Positions 28,289-36,715 are shown, counted from the first letter of the stretch. The stretch: 64,000 nucleotides of DNA from Planktothrix rubescens CCAP 1459/22 (GCA_904830895.1 LR882958.1:2846001-2910000); one strand, 5' to 3'. Notes: a model not told the origin generated them from the sequence alone. A program made the numbers and translations.

Positions 28289-29926
28289 ATGAACACAGCA
28301 CAACTGTTAGTTAAATGTTTGGAAAATGAAGGAGTCGAGTATATTTTTGGTGTTCCAGGGGAAGAAAATATGCAAATCCTGGAATGCTTAAAAACCTCCT
28401 CGATCAAATTTATTACAACTCGTCATGAACAAGGGGCTGCATTTATGGCCGATGTTTATGGTCGCTTAACCGGACGGGCGGGAGTTTGTTTATCAACATT
28501 AGGCCCCGGAGCAACGAATTTAATGACCGGGGTTGCTGATGCGAATTTAGATGGAGCACCGTTAGTTGCAATTACAGGTCAAGTGGGAACTGATCGAATG
28601 CACATTGAATCCCATCAATATTTGGATTTAGTGGCAATGTTTGCCCCAGTTACTAAATGGAATGCCCAAATTGTTCGCCCTAGTATTACGCCAGAAATTG
28701 TCAGAAAAGCGTTTAAAATAGCTCAATCTGAAAAACCTGGGGCAGTGCATATTGATCTCCCGGAAAATATTGCTAGTATGGAGGTCGAAGGCTATCCTCT
28801 CAAACAAGATAAGCGAGAAAAAGTTTATTCTGCTTATCAAAGTATGAATGAAGCAGCGATCGCAATTTCTAAAGCCAATAATCCCTTAATATTAGTAGGA
28901 AATGGAGCAATTCGGGGGAATGCCAGTGCCGCTTTAACAGAATTTGCTACCCAACTGAATATCCCCGTTGTTAATACATTTATGGGCAAAGGAATGATTC
29001 CTTATACCCATCCCTTAGCGTTATGGACAACCGGATTACAACTGCGAGATTATATTAGTTGTGGTTTTGATAAATCCGATTTAATCATTGCCGTTGGTTA
29101 TGATTTAATTGAATATTCCCCGAAAAAATGGAATCCCCAAGGCAAAATTCCGATTGTTCATATTGGTGAAACTTCCGCCGAAGTCGATAGTAGTTATATT
29201 CCGATTGCTGAAATTATTGGGGATATTTCTGACTCTCTCCAAGAGATTTTAAGACGTTCAGACCGTACCGGAAAACCCGAACCCTATGCTTTAAAATTAA
29301 AAACAGATATTCGTAATAATTACGAATTTTATGCCAAGGACGATGCCTTCCCGATTAAACCGCAAAAAATTATTTATGATTTGCGTCAAGTTATGGGCCC
29401 AGAAGATATTGTGATTTCAGATGTTGGCGCTCATAAAATGTGGATGGCGAGACATTATCATTGTGAAACGCCGAATACCTGTTTAATTTCCAATGGATTT
29501 GCAGCCATGGGAATTGCGATTCCGGGTGCAGTTGCCGCTAAATTAGTTTATCCTAATCGGAAGGTGGTAGCGGTCACAGGAGATGGTGGATTTATGATGA
29601 ATAATCAGGAACTTGAAACCGCTTTACGGGTAGGAACTCCTTTTGTTACCTTAATCTTTAATGATGGCGGTTATGGATTAATTGAATGGAAACAAAACGA
29701 CCAATTTGGGTCATCTTCGTTTATTAAATTTGGCAATCCTGATTTTGTTAAATTTGCCGAAAGTATGGGGTTAAAAGGATATCGGGTGGAAGCCACAACC
29801 GATTTAATTCCGATTCTCAAAGAAGCCCTAAATCAAGACGTTCCCGTCGTGATTGATTGTCCCGTAGACTATCGAGAAAATGCTCTATTTAGTCAACGGG
29901 CGGGCGGTTTATGTTGTCCTATCTAA
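28289..29926 (+). CDS. 2-oxoglutarate decarboxylase (TPP enzyme, acetolactate-synthase-like)
   Basis: The 545-residue TPP enzyme has catalytic Glu in TRHEQGAAFMADVYGRLTG, in parts, a central nucleotide-type domain, and the TPP motif GDGGFMMN...NDGGYG. By sequence alone it looks like an acetolactate synthase large subunit. Its place directly behind gabD identifies it as the cyanobacterial 2-oxoglutarate decarboxylase, which makes succinic semialdehyde (known for Synechococcus PCC 7002). No regulatory small subunit is adjacent, as expected for this role. Confidence 0.82.
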   Translation: MNTAQLLVKCLENEGVEYIFGVPGEENMQILECLKTSSIKFITTRHEQGAAFMADVYGRLTGRAGVCLSTLGPGATNLMTGVADANLDGAPLVAITGQVGTDRMHIESHQYLDLVAMFAPVTKWNAQIVRPSITPEIVRKAFKIAQSEKPGAVHIDLPENIASMEVEGYPLKQDKREKVYSAYQSMNEAAIAISKANNPLILVGNGAIRGNASAALTEFATQLNIPVVNTFMGKGMIPYTHPLALWTTGLQLRDYISCGFDKSDLIIAVGYDLIEYSPKKWNPQGKIPIVHIGETSAEVDSSYIPIAEIIGDISDSLQEILRRSDRTGKPEPYALKLKTDIRNNYEFYAKDDAFPIKPQKIIYDLRQVMGPEDIVISDVGAHKMWMARHYHCETPNTCLISNGFAAMGIAIPGAVAAKLVYPNRKVVAVTGDGGFMMNNQELETALRVGTPFVTLIFNDGGYGLIEWKQNDQFGSSSFIKFGNPDFVKFAESMGLKGYRVEATTDLIPILKEALNQDVPVVIDCPVDYRENALFSQRAGGLCCPI

Positions 29927-29942
29927 CCCCAGTTGTTTTACC

Positions 29943-30082
29943 GTTGTTGTGCTTCAGCACCCAATAGTTGTTGTGCTTCAGCACCCAATAGTTGTTGTGC
30001 TTCAGCACCCAATAGTTGTTGTGCTTCAGCACCCAATAGTTGTTGTGCTTCAGCACCCAATAGTTGTTGTGCTTTAGCACTA
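29943..30082 (+). repeat. 24-bp tandem repeat, five perfect units plus a diverged sixth
   Basis: Units of 24 bp starting GTTGTTGTGCTTCAGCACCC begin at 29943, 29967, 29991, 30015 and 30039, and a sixth copy at 30063 diverges after GTGCTTTAGCAC. Each unit holds the palindrome GTGCTTCAGCAC, giving serial small hairpins. It starts just after the decarboxylase stop codon. Apparent ORFs through it on both strands (VVVLQHPI and YWVLKHNN octapeptides) are artefacts of the 3n period. Confidence 0.95.
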
Positions 30083-30104
30083 TCATTTCTAACTCAAACA
30101 CGAT

Positions 30105-30154
30105 AAAAATAGCTTTGGGCGATGCTTCACCAAGATATGTGCAAAGCTATTTTT
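30105..30154 (+). terminator. Predicted stem-loop terminator
   Basis: AAAAATAGCTTTG at 30105-30117 pairs perfectly with CAAAGCTATTTTT at 30142-30154, so the RNA ends in a U-rich stretch. It lies downstream of the decarboxylase gene and the 24-bp array. The 24-nt loop is long, so efficiency is uncertain. Confidence 0.5.
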
Positions 30155-30183
30155 ATAAATCTATTGTTGTATAATGTAATTAA

Positions 30184-30273
30184 TGCAGCCCTAATCGTAC
30201 TTTGGATGAAGCATTAGAAGCAATTTTGTCTCAAGAAGATTATGAATTACCCTGTTTAGTTTATCATTTGTAA
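30184..30273 (+). pseudogene. Short gene remnant of unknown origin
   Basis: A 29-residue frame without a start codon (NRTLDEALEAILSQEDYELP core) directly follows a TAA and ends at TAA 30271-30273. Its composition looks like a real protein C terminus. The surrounding AT-rich DNA suggests the front of the gene was lost. I do not recognise the family. Confidence 0.3.
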
Positions 30274-30295
30274 TTTTGTTTTTCTAGTGATTAAG

Positions 30296-30940
30296 ATGTC
30301 TCCAACAGCCATTACTAAAAGAATTACTACCATTAGCAAAGCAGAAAAGCAATTTAATTTAGTTCGTACTGCGGATGTTAATTTTTTCCTAGAATGGACG
30401 GAAGATTCAATTAATTTAACTGACTCTGAGAAAGCAGTATTAGATAGAATTAAAGCCCGATATCGCTATCATCGAGCCAATAGACATCTAGCTGAAGGGT
30501 TAGTTAATCTCGTAGTTTTATCGCCATTGCTGGAATTAGCTGGTTTTTATGATCCTCCATTTCAGATGCAAGGAGAAGTTGCTGTTGAAGTTAATACATC
30601 GGTAGCTACGAATGAAGTATCAGAGGAAATTTTGCGAGGAAGAATTGATTTTTTAGTGGTATCAAGAGAATTTTGGATAGTGGTATTAGAATCTAAGGGA
30701 ACTGAAATTAATCTCGATATGGCAATTCCTCAAACTTTAGCTTATATGATGGCTAATTATGATGTTAAAAAACCTGTATTTGGTATGGTAACTAATGGGG
30801 GAGAGTTCTTTTTTATTAAGCTAAATTGTCAAGGAACACCCCAATATGATATTTCTCGTATTTTTTCCCATTTACCTTTACAGAATGAGCTTTATGATGT
30901 ACTAAGAATTTTGAAACAACTAAGAAATAATATTATATAA
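30296..30940 (+). CDS. PD-(D/E)XK nuclease-like protein (type I restriction R-subunit N-terminal-like)
   Basis: The 214-residue protein carries a PD-(D/E)XK-type core: GRIDFLVVSREFWIVVLESKG, in parts, gives the acidic Asp followed by Glu-Ser-Lys about 16 residues later, then QTLAYMMANYD and FGMVTNGGEFFFIKL. The same layout occurs at the N terminus of HsdR-like restriction subunits and in free-standing cyanobacterial proteins. No helicase, methylase or specificity gene is nearby, so it is not a working type I system. The ATG at 30296 is chosen over GTG 30287. xth follows 25 bp downstream. Confidence 0.7.
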   Translation: MSPTAITKRITTISKAEKQFNLVRTADVNFFLEWTEDSINLTDSEKAVLDRIKARYRYHRANRHLAEGLVNLVVLSPLLELAGFYDPPFQMQGEVAVEVNTSVATNEVSEEILRGRIDFLVVSREFWIVVLESKGTEINLDMAIPQTLAYMMANYDVKKPVFGMVTNGGEFFFIKLNCQGTPQYDISRIFSHLPLQNELYDVLRILKQLRNNII

Positions 30941-30965
30941 CAACAAATTTAATTAGGAGTTTAGA

Positions 30966-31751
30966 ATGAAAATTGCAACTTGGAATGTTAATTCAATTAG
31001 AACTAGAAAAGATCAGGTATGGCAATGGTTACAAACCAATGAAATTGATATTCTGTGTTTACAAGAAACTAAAGTAATTGATAAAGATTTTCCTCGTTCT
31101 GGTTTTGAAGAATTGGGTTATAATCTTTATATTTATGGTCAAAAATCCTATAATGGGGTGGCAATTTTTAGTAAAACTCCCTTAGAAGCGGTTCATTTTG
31201 GATTCTCTGATATTTTAAATACAGAACCCTCTCAAATATTTGATGAACAAAAACGGGTTTTAACCGGAATTATTGATGGAGTTGCTATAGTTAATTTATA
31301 CGTTCCCAATGGTTCCAGTATTGATAGCGACAAATATCACTATAAATTAAACTGGTTAAACCATCTCAAAGACTATTTAAAACTGCTATTCACTCAAACT
31401 GAAAAGATTTGTATTTGCGGTGACTTTAATATTGCTTTAGAAGATATTGATATTCATAATCCCAAAGGTCGAGAAAATCATATTATGGCGAGTGATGCTG
31501 AACGTCAAGCCTTAGAATCAATATTAGAATTAGGCTTTAAAGACGCCTTTCGCAAGTTCACCACTGAAGGGGGACATTTTAGTTGGTGGGACTATCGCCA
31601 AGGCTCCTTCCGACGGAATACCGGATGGCGCATTGATACCCATTATTTGACCTTACCCCTGTATGAAGTCGCCAGTAGTTCTATCATTGATAAAACTCCT
31701 AGAACCTGGGAACAACCCAGCGACCACACCCCCGTTATTATAACTCTCTAG
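30966..31751 (+). CDS. xth: Exodeoxyribonuclease III (AP endonuclease)
   Basis: The 261-residue endonuclease/exonuclease/phosphatase-fold enzyme has MKIATWNVNSIRTRKDQVW, metal-binding Glu in CLQETKV, CGDFNIALEDIDIHNP, and the C-terminal catalytic SDHTPVI. It incises DNA at abasic sites and has 3'-5' exonuclease activity. A good Shine-Dalgarno (AGGAG) precedes the ATG. It follows the PD-(D/E)XK gene closely and may be co-transcribed. Confidence 0.95.
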   Translation: MKIATWNVNSIRTRKDQVWQWLQTNEIDILCLQETKVIDKDFPRSGFEELGYNLYIYGQKSYNGVAIFSKTPLEAVHFGFSDILNTEPSQIFDEQKRVLTGIIDGVAIVNLYVPNGSSIDSDKYHYKLNWLNHLKDYLKLLFTQTEKICICGDFNIALEDIDIHNPKGRENHIMASDAERQALESILELGFKDAFRKFTTEGGHFSWWDYRQGSFRRNTGWRIDTHYLTLPLYEVASSSIIDKTPRTWEQPSDHTPVIITL

Positions 31752-31807
31752 TCCCCTTTCTCAACTTTCGGGAAAAAAATATTTAGCAAAGGGTACAAAT
31801 AGGGTAC

Positions 31808-31813
31808 TATAAT
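31808..31813 (+). promoter_or_regulatory. Predicted -10 box of rpmF
   Basis: A perfect TATAAT lies 33 bp upstream of the rpmF start, preceded by the direct repeat AGGGTAC-N6-AGGGTAC. No convincing -35 hexamer is seen at standard spacing, so only the -10 is called. Confidence 0.5.
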
Positions 31814-31845
31814 AGTTTGTGCAAAATCTTCATTAATCTAGGCTC

Positions 31846-32025
31846 ATGGCTGTACCCAAGAAGAAAATGTCCAGGTCGAGACGCGATATGCGGAAGGCGA
31901 CTTGGAAACGGAAAGCAAGACTACAAGCTGAAAAAGCTTTATCCCTCGGTAAGTCAGTTCTCACAGGTCGTTCAACAGGATTTTACTATCCCACTGACGA
32001 CGCAGAAGCAGGCGACGAAGAATAA
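31846..32025 (+). CDS. rpmF: 50S ribosomal protein L32
   Basis: This 59-residue gene is easy to miss because of its length. It starts [20 protein letters not shown], the L32 signature, with a strongly basic N-terminal half and an acidic tail DDAEAGDEE typical of cyanobacterial L32. It is a structural protein of the large ribosomal subunit. A TATAAT -10 box lies upstream and a hairpin downstream, so it is probably its own transcription unit. Confidence 0.97.
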   Translation: MAVPKKKMSRSRRDMRKATWKRKARLQAEKALSLGKSVLTGRSTGFYYPTDDAEAGDEE

Positions 32026-32058
32026 ACGATTGGACTGTGCGAAACTACATAAAGATGG

Positions 32059-32099
32059 GGGCGAGAAAGTCTCTCTGTTCGGGAGAGGAAAACTCGCCC
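32059..32099 (+). terminator. Predicted terminator or stable 3' hairpin after rpmF
   Basis: GGGCGAG at 32059-32065 pairs with CTCGCCC at 32093-32099, with a nested CTCTC/GAGAG stem inside, followed by TTATTG. It begins 34 bp after the rpmF stop. Confidence 0.5.
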
Positions 32100-32207
32100 T
32101 TATTGTTTGGAGATTCAGATATATAAAACCCATATTCCGCACGATAAAATGTAATAAATTATTATTCAAAAATTTCTCTCTTGTGAATACCCTTAACTCA
32201 CAATATA

Positions 32208-33419
32208 TTACATTTTGTCGGGGGAAATTTGGGCTGAGGCCTCGTTGTTACGGTAGTTGAAAGCCAGGTCGAGGATTTTAGCCCAACGTTTTTGGACTTG
32301 TTTGGGGGTGCATTTGAGGATAGAGGCGATCGCTTTATCGCTTTCTTCTTGGTCTTTGAGTTGTAATAACTGTTGCTGATCGACGGATAATTGGGCTTGA
32401 AAGGCTTGCCATTGTTCGCTATTCATCCCCAATTTTTGGTTAATATCAGCCCCTAACCATTCATGGACGAGTTTCCAGTTGTTAGACCGGGCAAATTTTT
32501 CGACGTGGTATTTAAACCGTTGTTGCAGATAGTCCCGTTCACGGGTGGTTAACCCCAGGGCTTTATCAATATCGCAGGCTTGTAGATCTTGCATTTTCAG
32601 CTTTAAATATTTAACACAATCGGTTTGTCCTTGGGATTCTAAATATTGAATTAGTTCATTAATCACCCGATCTCGTAAAACACTTTCTGCGGGGTCAACG
32701 GTTTCAGATACCATTTTTTCCCGAATTTGCTGCATCGCGGATGTCCGACTTTGAGCTTCAGCTTCTTCGGTTTTGCCACCTTCAACGGCTAATTCAATAT
32801 CCATAGAGGTTTCAGGGGGTTGACCTTTAGCAAACCCTTGGGCGCGTAAGACAATTAACCGTTGACGGTTACGACCGGGTAAACCAATCTGACGTTTAGC
32901 ATACTGTTCGGTAAAGGCCATATATTCCGCTAATTCTAACCGGGTATGGGGAGTATAGTTAGCTTCCAGGCTGTGTTCCCGACGAAAGGCCCGCAGAGAC
33001 TCAACATAAAATCCTTGTAAAAAGTCTTCAATTAAGTTGTAACGAGCTTGGAAACTCAACTGAGACTCAAAGGAAGCAACGTGACGGTAGACCATCGCGG
33101 CTAAGTGGGAGTGGAGTTCTACCCTACCTTGACGAGAGCCAAGTTTGTAATATTCTAAGCACTTTTGTAAGCGATGACGGGCCAAACTTAACTGCCAGGT
33201 TTCCACATCGCCAGAGGTTTGAATCCGGTTGCTTTTTTCACAAATGCGTTCTACTTCTAGGGCCATCCGTAGCGTCACTGTCCGACCACTGGCGGGGAGG
33301 GTTTTGACGGCTGTTTGCAATTCTTGTAATAAGAGTTGAGCTAAGGCTTGGGGATCAATAGAATTAAGAGAATTAAGAGTAACTTCAGAATCTTGAATCG
33401 AAATATCTTGTGCAAACAT
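32208..33419 (-). CDS. hetZ: HetZ family regulator
   Basis: The 403-residue protein matches HetZ along its whole length as recalled: the segments RHRLQKCLEYYKLGSRQGRVELHS (in parts), LIEDFLQGFYVESLRAFRRE, LAEYMAFTEQYAKR and LTTRERDYLQQRFKYHVEKFA, ending in a region like a sigma-type helix-turn-helix (CTPKQVQKRWAKIL). In Nostoc/Anabaena, HetZ is a DNA-binding factor for early heterocyst commitment. Filamentous species without heterocysts also carry it, where its role is unknown. ATG 33419 with AAGGA just upstream is preferred over the in-frame GTG at 33443. Confidence 0.85.
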   Translation of the reverse strand: MFAQDISIQDSEVTLNSLNSIDPQALAQLLLQELQTAVKTLPASGRTVTLRMALEVERICEKSNRIQTSGDVETWQLSLARHRLQKCLEYYKLGSRQGRVELHSHLAAMVYRHVASFESQLSFQARYNLIEDFLQGFYVESLRAFRREHSLEANYTPHTRLELAEYMAFTEQYAKRQIGLPGRNRQRLIVLRAQGFAKGQPPETSMDIELAVEGGKTEEAEAQSRTSAMQQIREKMVSETVDPAESVLRDRVINELIQYLESQGQTDCVKYLKLKMQDLQACDIDKALGLTTRERDYLQQRFKYHVEKFARSNNWKLVHEWLGADINQKLGMNSEQWQAFQAQLSVDQQQLLQLKDQEESDKAIASILKCTPKQVQKRWAKILDLAFNYRNNEASAQISPDKM

Positions 33420-33743
33420 GATGGGTTTCCTTGGGTAAAGCACTGTGTACAGAAGGCGAGAGTTAAAGGCGGTTTGGTGTTTCGGTGATTCAACTCTCTA
33501 CACTTTGAATAGTAGAAGTAGCCCCTTTGGAGTAGTGACATCAATGTTCCACTCTCTGATGTAACTAATTAGATGCGGTGGGTTTATCCTCTACATTCGG
33601 CCCTTGTGCATCACCCTGAAAGTCTTATGTAATCAGCATTACAACCCTATTTTATTTCTCTTGATCACAGCAAATTTTACCTAGGGTTGTTCATATTATC
33701 CCTAGACCAGTTTCACAACTGGCTGTGAATTGACAGATATAGC
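33420..33743. other. Noncoding region upstream of hetZ
   Basis: About 320 bp without a believable gene. It likely contains the hetZ promoter and a long leader. Short inverted repeats (AACTCTC/GAGAGTT near 33460-33500) are visible, but I see no recognisable operator. It ends where repeat material flanking the IS701-type element begins. Confidence 0.5.
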
Positions 33744-33771
33744 AGGGAACACCGGAACCGTGGTGGGGTAT

Positions 33772-33799
33772 GTAGGGGTAATTCATGAATTACCCCTAC
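33772..33799. repeat. 28-bp perfect palindrome (second copy)
   Basis: This is identical to the palindrome at 4773-4800 (half-site GTAGGGGTAATTCA). It abuts the left end of the IS701-type element; the target duplication starts at its last base. Confidence 0.85.
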
Positions 33800-33802
33800 T
33801 AT

Positions 33803-35162
33803 TGGGACTTAAACAAAAATCAAGCCCAAATCAAGCCTAAACTTGCTTTGTAGGCTGCAAATACATCCCTATTATTCTGGAGCCACTCCACAAATCGAAA
33901 GGAAATCGCTGTGCGGAAGGCTTCAAGGGCATCAGCAAATGTGTTTAAAGGTTTGTTAGCCCATCGACGTCTTAACCCTCCAGTTAAACTATGCCAGAGA
34001 ATAAAAGTATAGGCACAAAATACCAAAATCCAATGTCTGATTAGACTTCTTTTATCTCGGACTTGATATTCTTTCAGCCCCAACCAACCCTTAGCTTCCC
34101 TGTAAAAAACTTCTATCCAATTTCTTTGTGAATAGGTCGTTACTATCCATTCTCCTGTGGCTTTTGATGCCTCAACATTAGTCATTAAATAATCAATATC
34201 ACTGGCTTGGTCGAAAGTGGCAGCATTCATGACGATGGCTATTACTTTCTTCCCTGCATACTTTGATAATTCAATTTCTTTTGTTGCTACCCACACAGTT
34301 CTGGGTTTTTCTAGTTGGAGTTGAATTTCACTAAAAGCTCCTTGGGGCAACGATTTGGCTAAATTATCTAATCGAGTTTCCTCTGTTTTATCTTCCCCCT
34401 TTTTGAGGATTACCTTTCGATTCTTGGCGACTCCCCCTATATATTTTAATCTTTTTTTCTCTAACTCTTGTAAAAAATTTGTGTTATTTCCATACCCGGC
34501 ATCTGTTAGCACAATTCCCGGTTGATATCCTCTCTCTAAGCTCCTTTCTATTAATTCTAATGCTATTTCCGGTTTCTTTTTAAATTCCGGGTCAGCTTTT
34601 CCTGACGGTAATGACTCGGCTTTTTGATATAATTCTATATCTAATGGTAGGCTTTTTTTGCCATCGTATAGATGGCTCGTTACTGCTACGATTCCATTGT
34701 CGGTTTTTCCGATTTCTCCGATGTATTGTCGTCCCACTCCATCAGTAAAGTTCCCGCTTTTTCGATGTCCTGAATCATCAATAATTAGGGCAAATCCCCG
34801 ACTAATCTGGGTTTGCTTACACTGATTCATCACCTCCAGGCGACGCTGATTCAGTTTCATTGCTAACCAGGGAGCTTCGGTTAAAAAGTGGTGTAATCGG
34901 TGGTAAGCTACTCCTACGGAGTTATTCGCCATTTGCGACAGGTTTTTTCGCTCACTTTCTCCCAATAATCCCCCTAAATAGTTCCTAAATTCCCGTTTTT
35001 GGGCAAGATGACCAAATATATCGTCAAATCTTTGACACCATCGGTCAAAGCAGGGGGGCATCGCTGCCGGGGTTGTCTCTTTCATTCGTTATTCTTGAAT
35101 GTTATGTGCTTGCTACATAATCATTATCATCTATTTCTTCCCTTATTTTTGTTTAAGTCCCA
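33803..35162 (-). mobile_element. Complete insertion sequence, IS701-type, with 4-bp target duplication
   Basis: Both ends carry the perfect 18-bp inverted repeat TGGGACTTAAACAAAAAT (left 33803, right ending 35162). It is flanked by the direct repeat CTAT (33799-33802 and 35163-35166), fitting the 4-bp YTAR-like duplications of this family. The element is 1360 bp with one transposase gene. Removing it restores a small element bounded by AGGGAACACCGG / CCGGTGTTCCCT. Confidence 0.9.
33820..35085 (-). CDS. IS701-family DDE transposase
   Basis: The 421-residue transposase has an IS4/IS701-like DDE core: first Asp in ALIIDDSGHRKSG, second in GIVLTDAGYGNN, and the Glu region YSQRNWIEVFYREAKGWLG. 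N-terminal FDDIFGHLAQKREFRNYLGGL, in parts, is typical of IS701 proteins. The frame is intact and fills the element. It probably remains capable of transposition, judging by perfect inverted repeats and target duplication. Confidence 0.9.
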   Translation of the reverse strand: MKETTPAAMPPCFDRWCQRFDDIFGHLAQKREFRNYLGGLLGESERKNLSQMANNSVGVAYHRLHHFLTEAPWLAMKLNQRRLEVMNQCKQTQISRGFALIIDDSGHRKSGNFTDGVGRQYIGEIGKTDNGIVAVTSHLYDGKKSLPLDIELYQKAESLPSGKADPEFKKKPEIALELIERSLERGYQPGIVLTDAGYGNNTNFLQELEKKRLKYIGGVAKNRKVILKKGEDKTEETRLDNLAKSLPQGAFSEIQLQLEKPRTVWVATKEIELSKYAGKKVIAIVMNAATFDQASDIDYLMTNVEASKATGEWIVTTYSQRNWIEVFYREAKGWLGLKEYQVRDKRSLIRHWILVFCAYTFILWHSLTGGLRRRWANKPLNTFADALEAFRTAISFRFVEWLQNNRDVFAAYKASLGLIWA

Positions 35163-35209
35163 CTATAGAAGTATTATCCGGTGTTCCCTTTTAAGTCTAA
35201 ATTTTAGAT

Positions 35210-35268
35210 AAGTACCTAAACAAAATTAATTACACATCCTCCACCCTGTTCCCTCCCCCCCTAGCCCC
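35210..35268 (+). repeat. Left part of a dispersed repeat split by the ISAs1-type element
   Basis: The segment from AAGTACCTAAACAAAATTAA to CCCTAGCCCC matches the start of the intact copy at 41726-41823, with two or three differences. The rest of this copy (36702-36731) lies on the far side of the inserted element. Confidence 0.85.
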
Positions 35269-36691
35269 CAGGGCTGTTTCATGTTTGAAAATTATAGCCT
35301 ACTTTTGGGTCATAATTCTCAAACATGATAGCTATTTTCCGAATAATTAATATTTCATATAATTGCTATATTAATATTAATTATAGGAGGTATTATCTAA
35401 GCAGCATAAATATTCTTATTCCCTATGGAGTAAGACTTACATTCCCGATTTTTATCTATTTTTCCTAAATTAATTGCTCTATTTTTTCATTTTTAACCTT
35501 CGGATTAAGAGATAGCCACTAATTTCTCCCAATGATTTCCTAACCACCTTCTTCCCTCTGTTATTGACAAAAATCCTAAACCTCTGAAAATATTCAATCC
35601 TAGGGTGTTGAGCAGTGCCCAATTAGTCGCGGCTTGTACTTGATGAATTTTCATACTATCCTCTTTAAATAACACATCTTTTACCCAATGAACTTGATTC
35701 TCAATCCCCCAATGCCCTTTAATTTTTTTGGAAAAAAAATCCGCCTTTTCCCAGATACTACTTATATAATAAACCGTTTCTCTATAAGGCTTTTTTCCTC
35801 TGTATCCCCACCTTTCTACCTGAATTATACTTTGAATATGTTCCCAAGGGCTTTCAATTTTTATCGAATTTTTAAACACTGATACCCGACGAGTTATTTC
35901 TCGTCCATGACCCCTCTCTTTTTGAGTATCTATACTTTCAGCTTTCGTCGTTTTTGTAATTTTTTCAATTTGATTATACAGTTTGATTTGATTCTTTTTA
36001 ACCGCGATTAAATAATCGTTTTCACTCTCGATAATCTTTCGGACTGTGGTGACATTACAATGTAACGCATCCGCAGTTATTAACTTTCCTTTTAGACCAC
36101 ATTCTTCTATTATCCCTTGGGCTACAGCTTGTTCTGAACCGGTTTTACTCTCGAACTTTTCCGTCGCTAATACTAATCCGGTTTCTTGACTAAATAGAGA
36201 TACCATTATTACCATGTTTTGCTGCTGATTGCCTGGGTCTTTTACCGTACTTCTTAAACTTTTTCCATCTATTGCTAATCCCTCTATTCCCTTTAATTTA
36301 GGAGAATTCTCTCTTGACCATTCTTTTACTATTTTGCTTAAATCCTTCTCGTCTACTCCTCTCATCACCCTCCTTATTGTTGAATAAGATGGCATTCCTT
36401 GGCTATAGATATTGAATGTTCTTTTCAGGATAACTTCGTTGGCTTTGACAAAATATTCCATCTCTCGATATCCTTGATGCCCTGACATCACCCCTAAAAC
36501 TACTACTAATAGCACTTCCCATAAACTATACCTTTTTCCCTGATTTTTTCGGAAATCCTTGACTTCTTTTAAATTTTCTATTAAACTTGTTAGCATCTTT
36601 ATTTTAGAAAAAAATGGTGATCGCTCTCCATTTTATCAGGTGGCGATCGCTCTTTCTTTACTCTTTTTCACCTGACTTTGAAACAGCCCTG
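35269..36691 (-). mobile_element. Complete insertion sequence, ISAs1 family, with 10-bp target duplication
   Basis: The ends are perfect inverted repeats CAGGGCTGTTTCA (from 35269) and TGAAACAGCCCTG (to 36691). The direct repeat CCCTAGCCCC flanks it at 35259-35268 and 36692-36701, consistent with the 8-10 bp duplications of the family. The length is 1423 bp with one intact transposase. The uninterrupted target sequence is visible at 41770-41790. Confidence 0.93.
35505..36596 (-). CDS. ISAs1-family transposase
   Basis: The 363-residue DDE transposase has the ISAs1 pattern: N-terminal DFRKNQGKRYSLWEVLLVVV, GLAIDGKSLR (first Asp), LITADALHCN (second Asp), and HWGIENQVHWVKDVLFKEDS (Glu). The frame is full-length and fills the element. 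Perfect element ends suggest recent activity. Confidence 0.93.
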   Translation of the reverse strand: MLTSLIENLKEVKDFRKNQGKRYSLWEVLLVVVLGVMSGHQGYREMEYFVKANEVILKRTFNIYSQGMPSYSTIRRVMRGVDEKDLSKIVKEWSRENSPKLKGIEGLAIDGKSLRSTVKDPGNQQQNMVIMVSLFSQETGLVLATEKFESKTGSEQAVAQGIIEECGLKGKLITADALHCNVTTVRKIIESENDYLIAVKKNQIKLYNQIEKITKTTKAESIDTQKERGHGREITRRVSVFKNSIKIESPWEHIQSIIQVERWGYRGKKPYRETVYYISSIWEKADFFSKKIKGHWGIENQVHWVKDVLFKEDSMKIHQVQAATNWALLNTLGLNIFRGLGFLSITEGRRWLGNHWEKLVAIS

Positions 36692-36697
36692 CCCTAG

Positions 36698-36715
36698 CCC
36701 CCCGTGCACGGGGGG
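36698..36715. repeat. 18-bp GC palindrome CCCCCCGTGCACGGGGGG
   Basis: A perfect palindrome, part of the repeat interrupted by the ISAs1-type element. It is followed by a G-rich run and CTGTTCC, as in the copy at 41781-41798. Confidence 0.9.

Noticed and set aside
28289-29926. Acetolactate synthase large subunit
   Set aside because: Sequence alone would allow it, but pairing with gabD and the lack of a small subunit favour 2-oxoglutarate decarboxylase.
29943-30082. CRISPR array
   Set aside because: Units are directly contiguous with no unique spacers, and no cas genes are present.
29880-30101. Open frames on both strands through the 24-bp repeats (VVVLQHPI and VLKHNNYW octapeptides)
   Set aside because: A repeat with a period divisible by three stays open in several frames. 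There is no ribosome binding site and the frame overlaps the end of the decarboxylase gene.
30184-31751. Restriction-modification or defence island around the PD-(D/E)XK gene
   Set aside because: No methyltransferase, specificity or helicase gene and no other defence gene lies nearby; xth is housekeeping.
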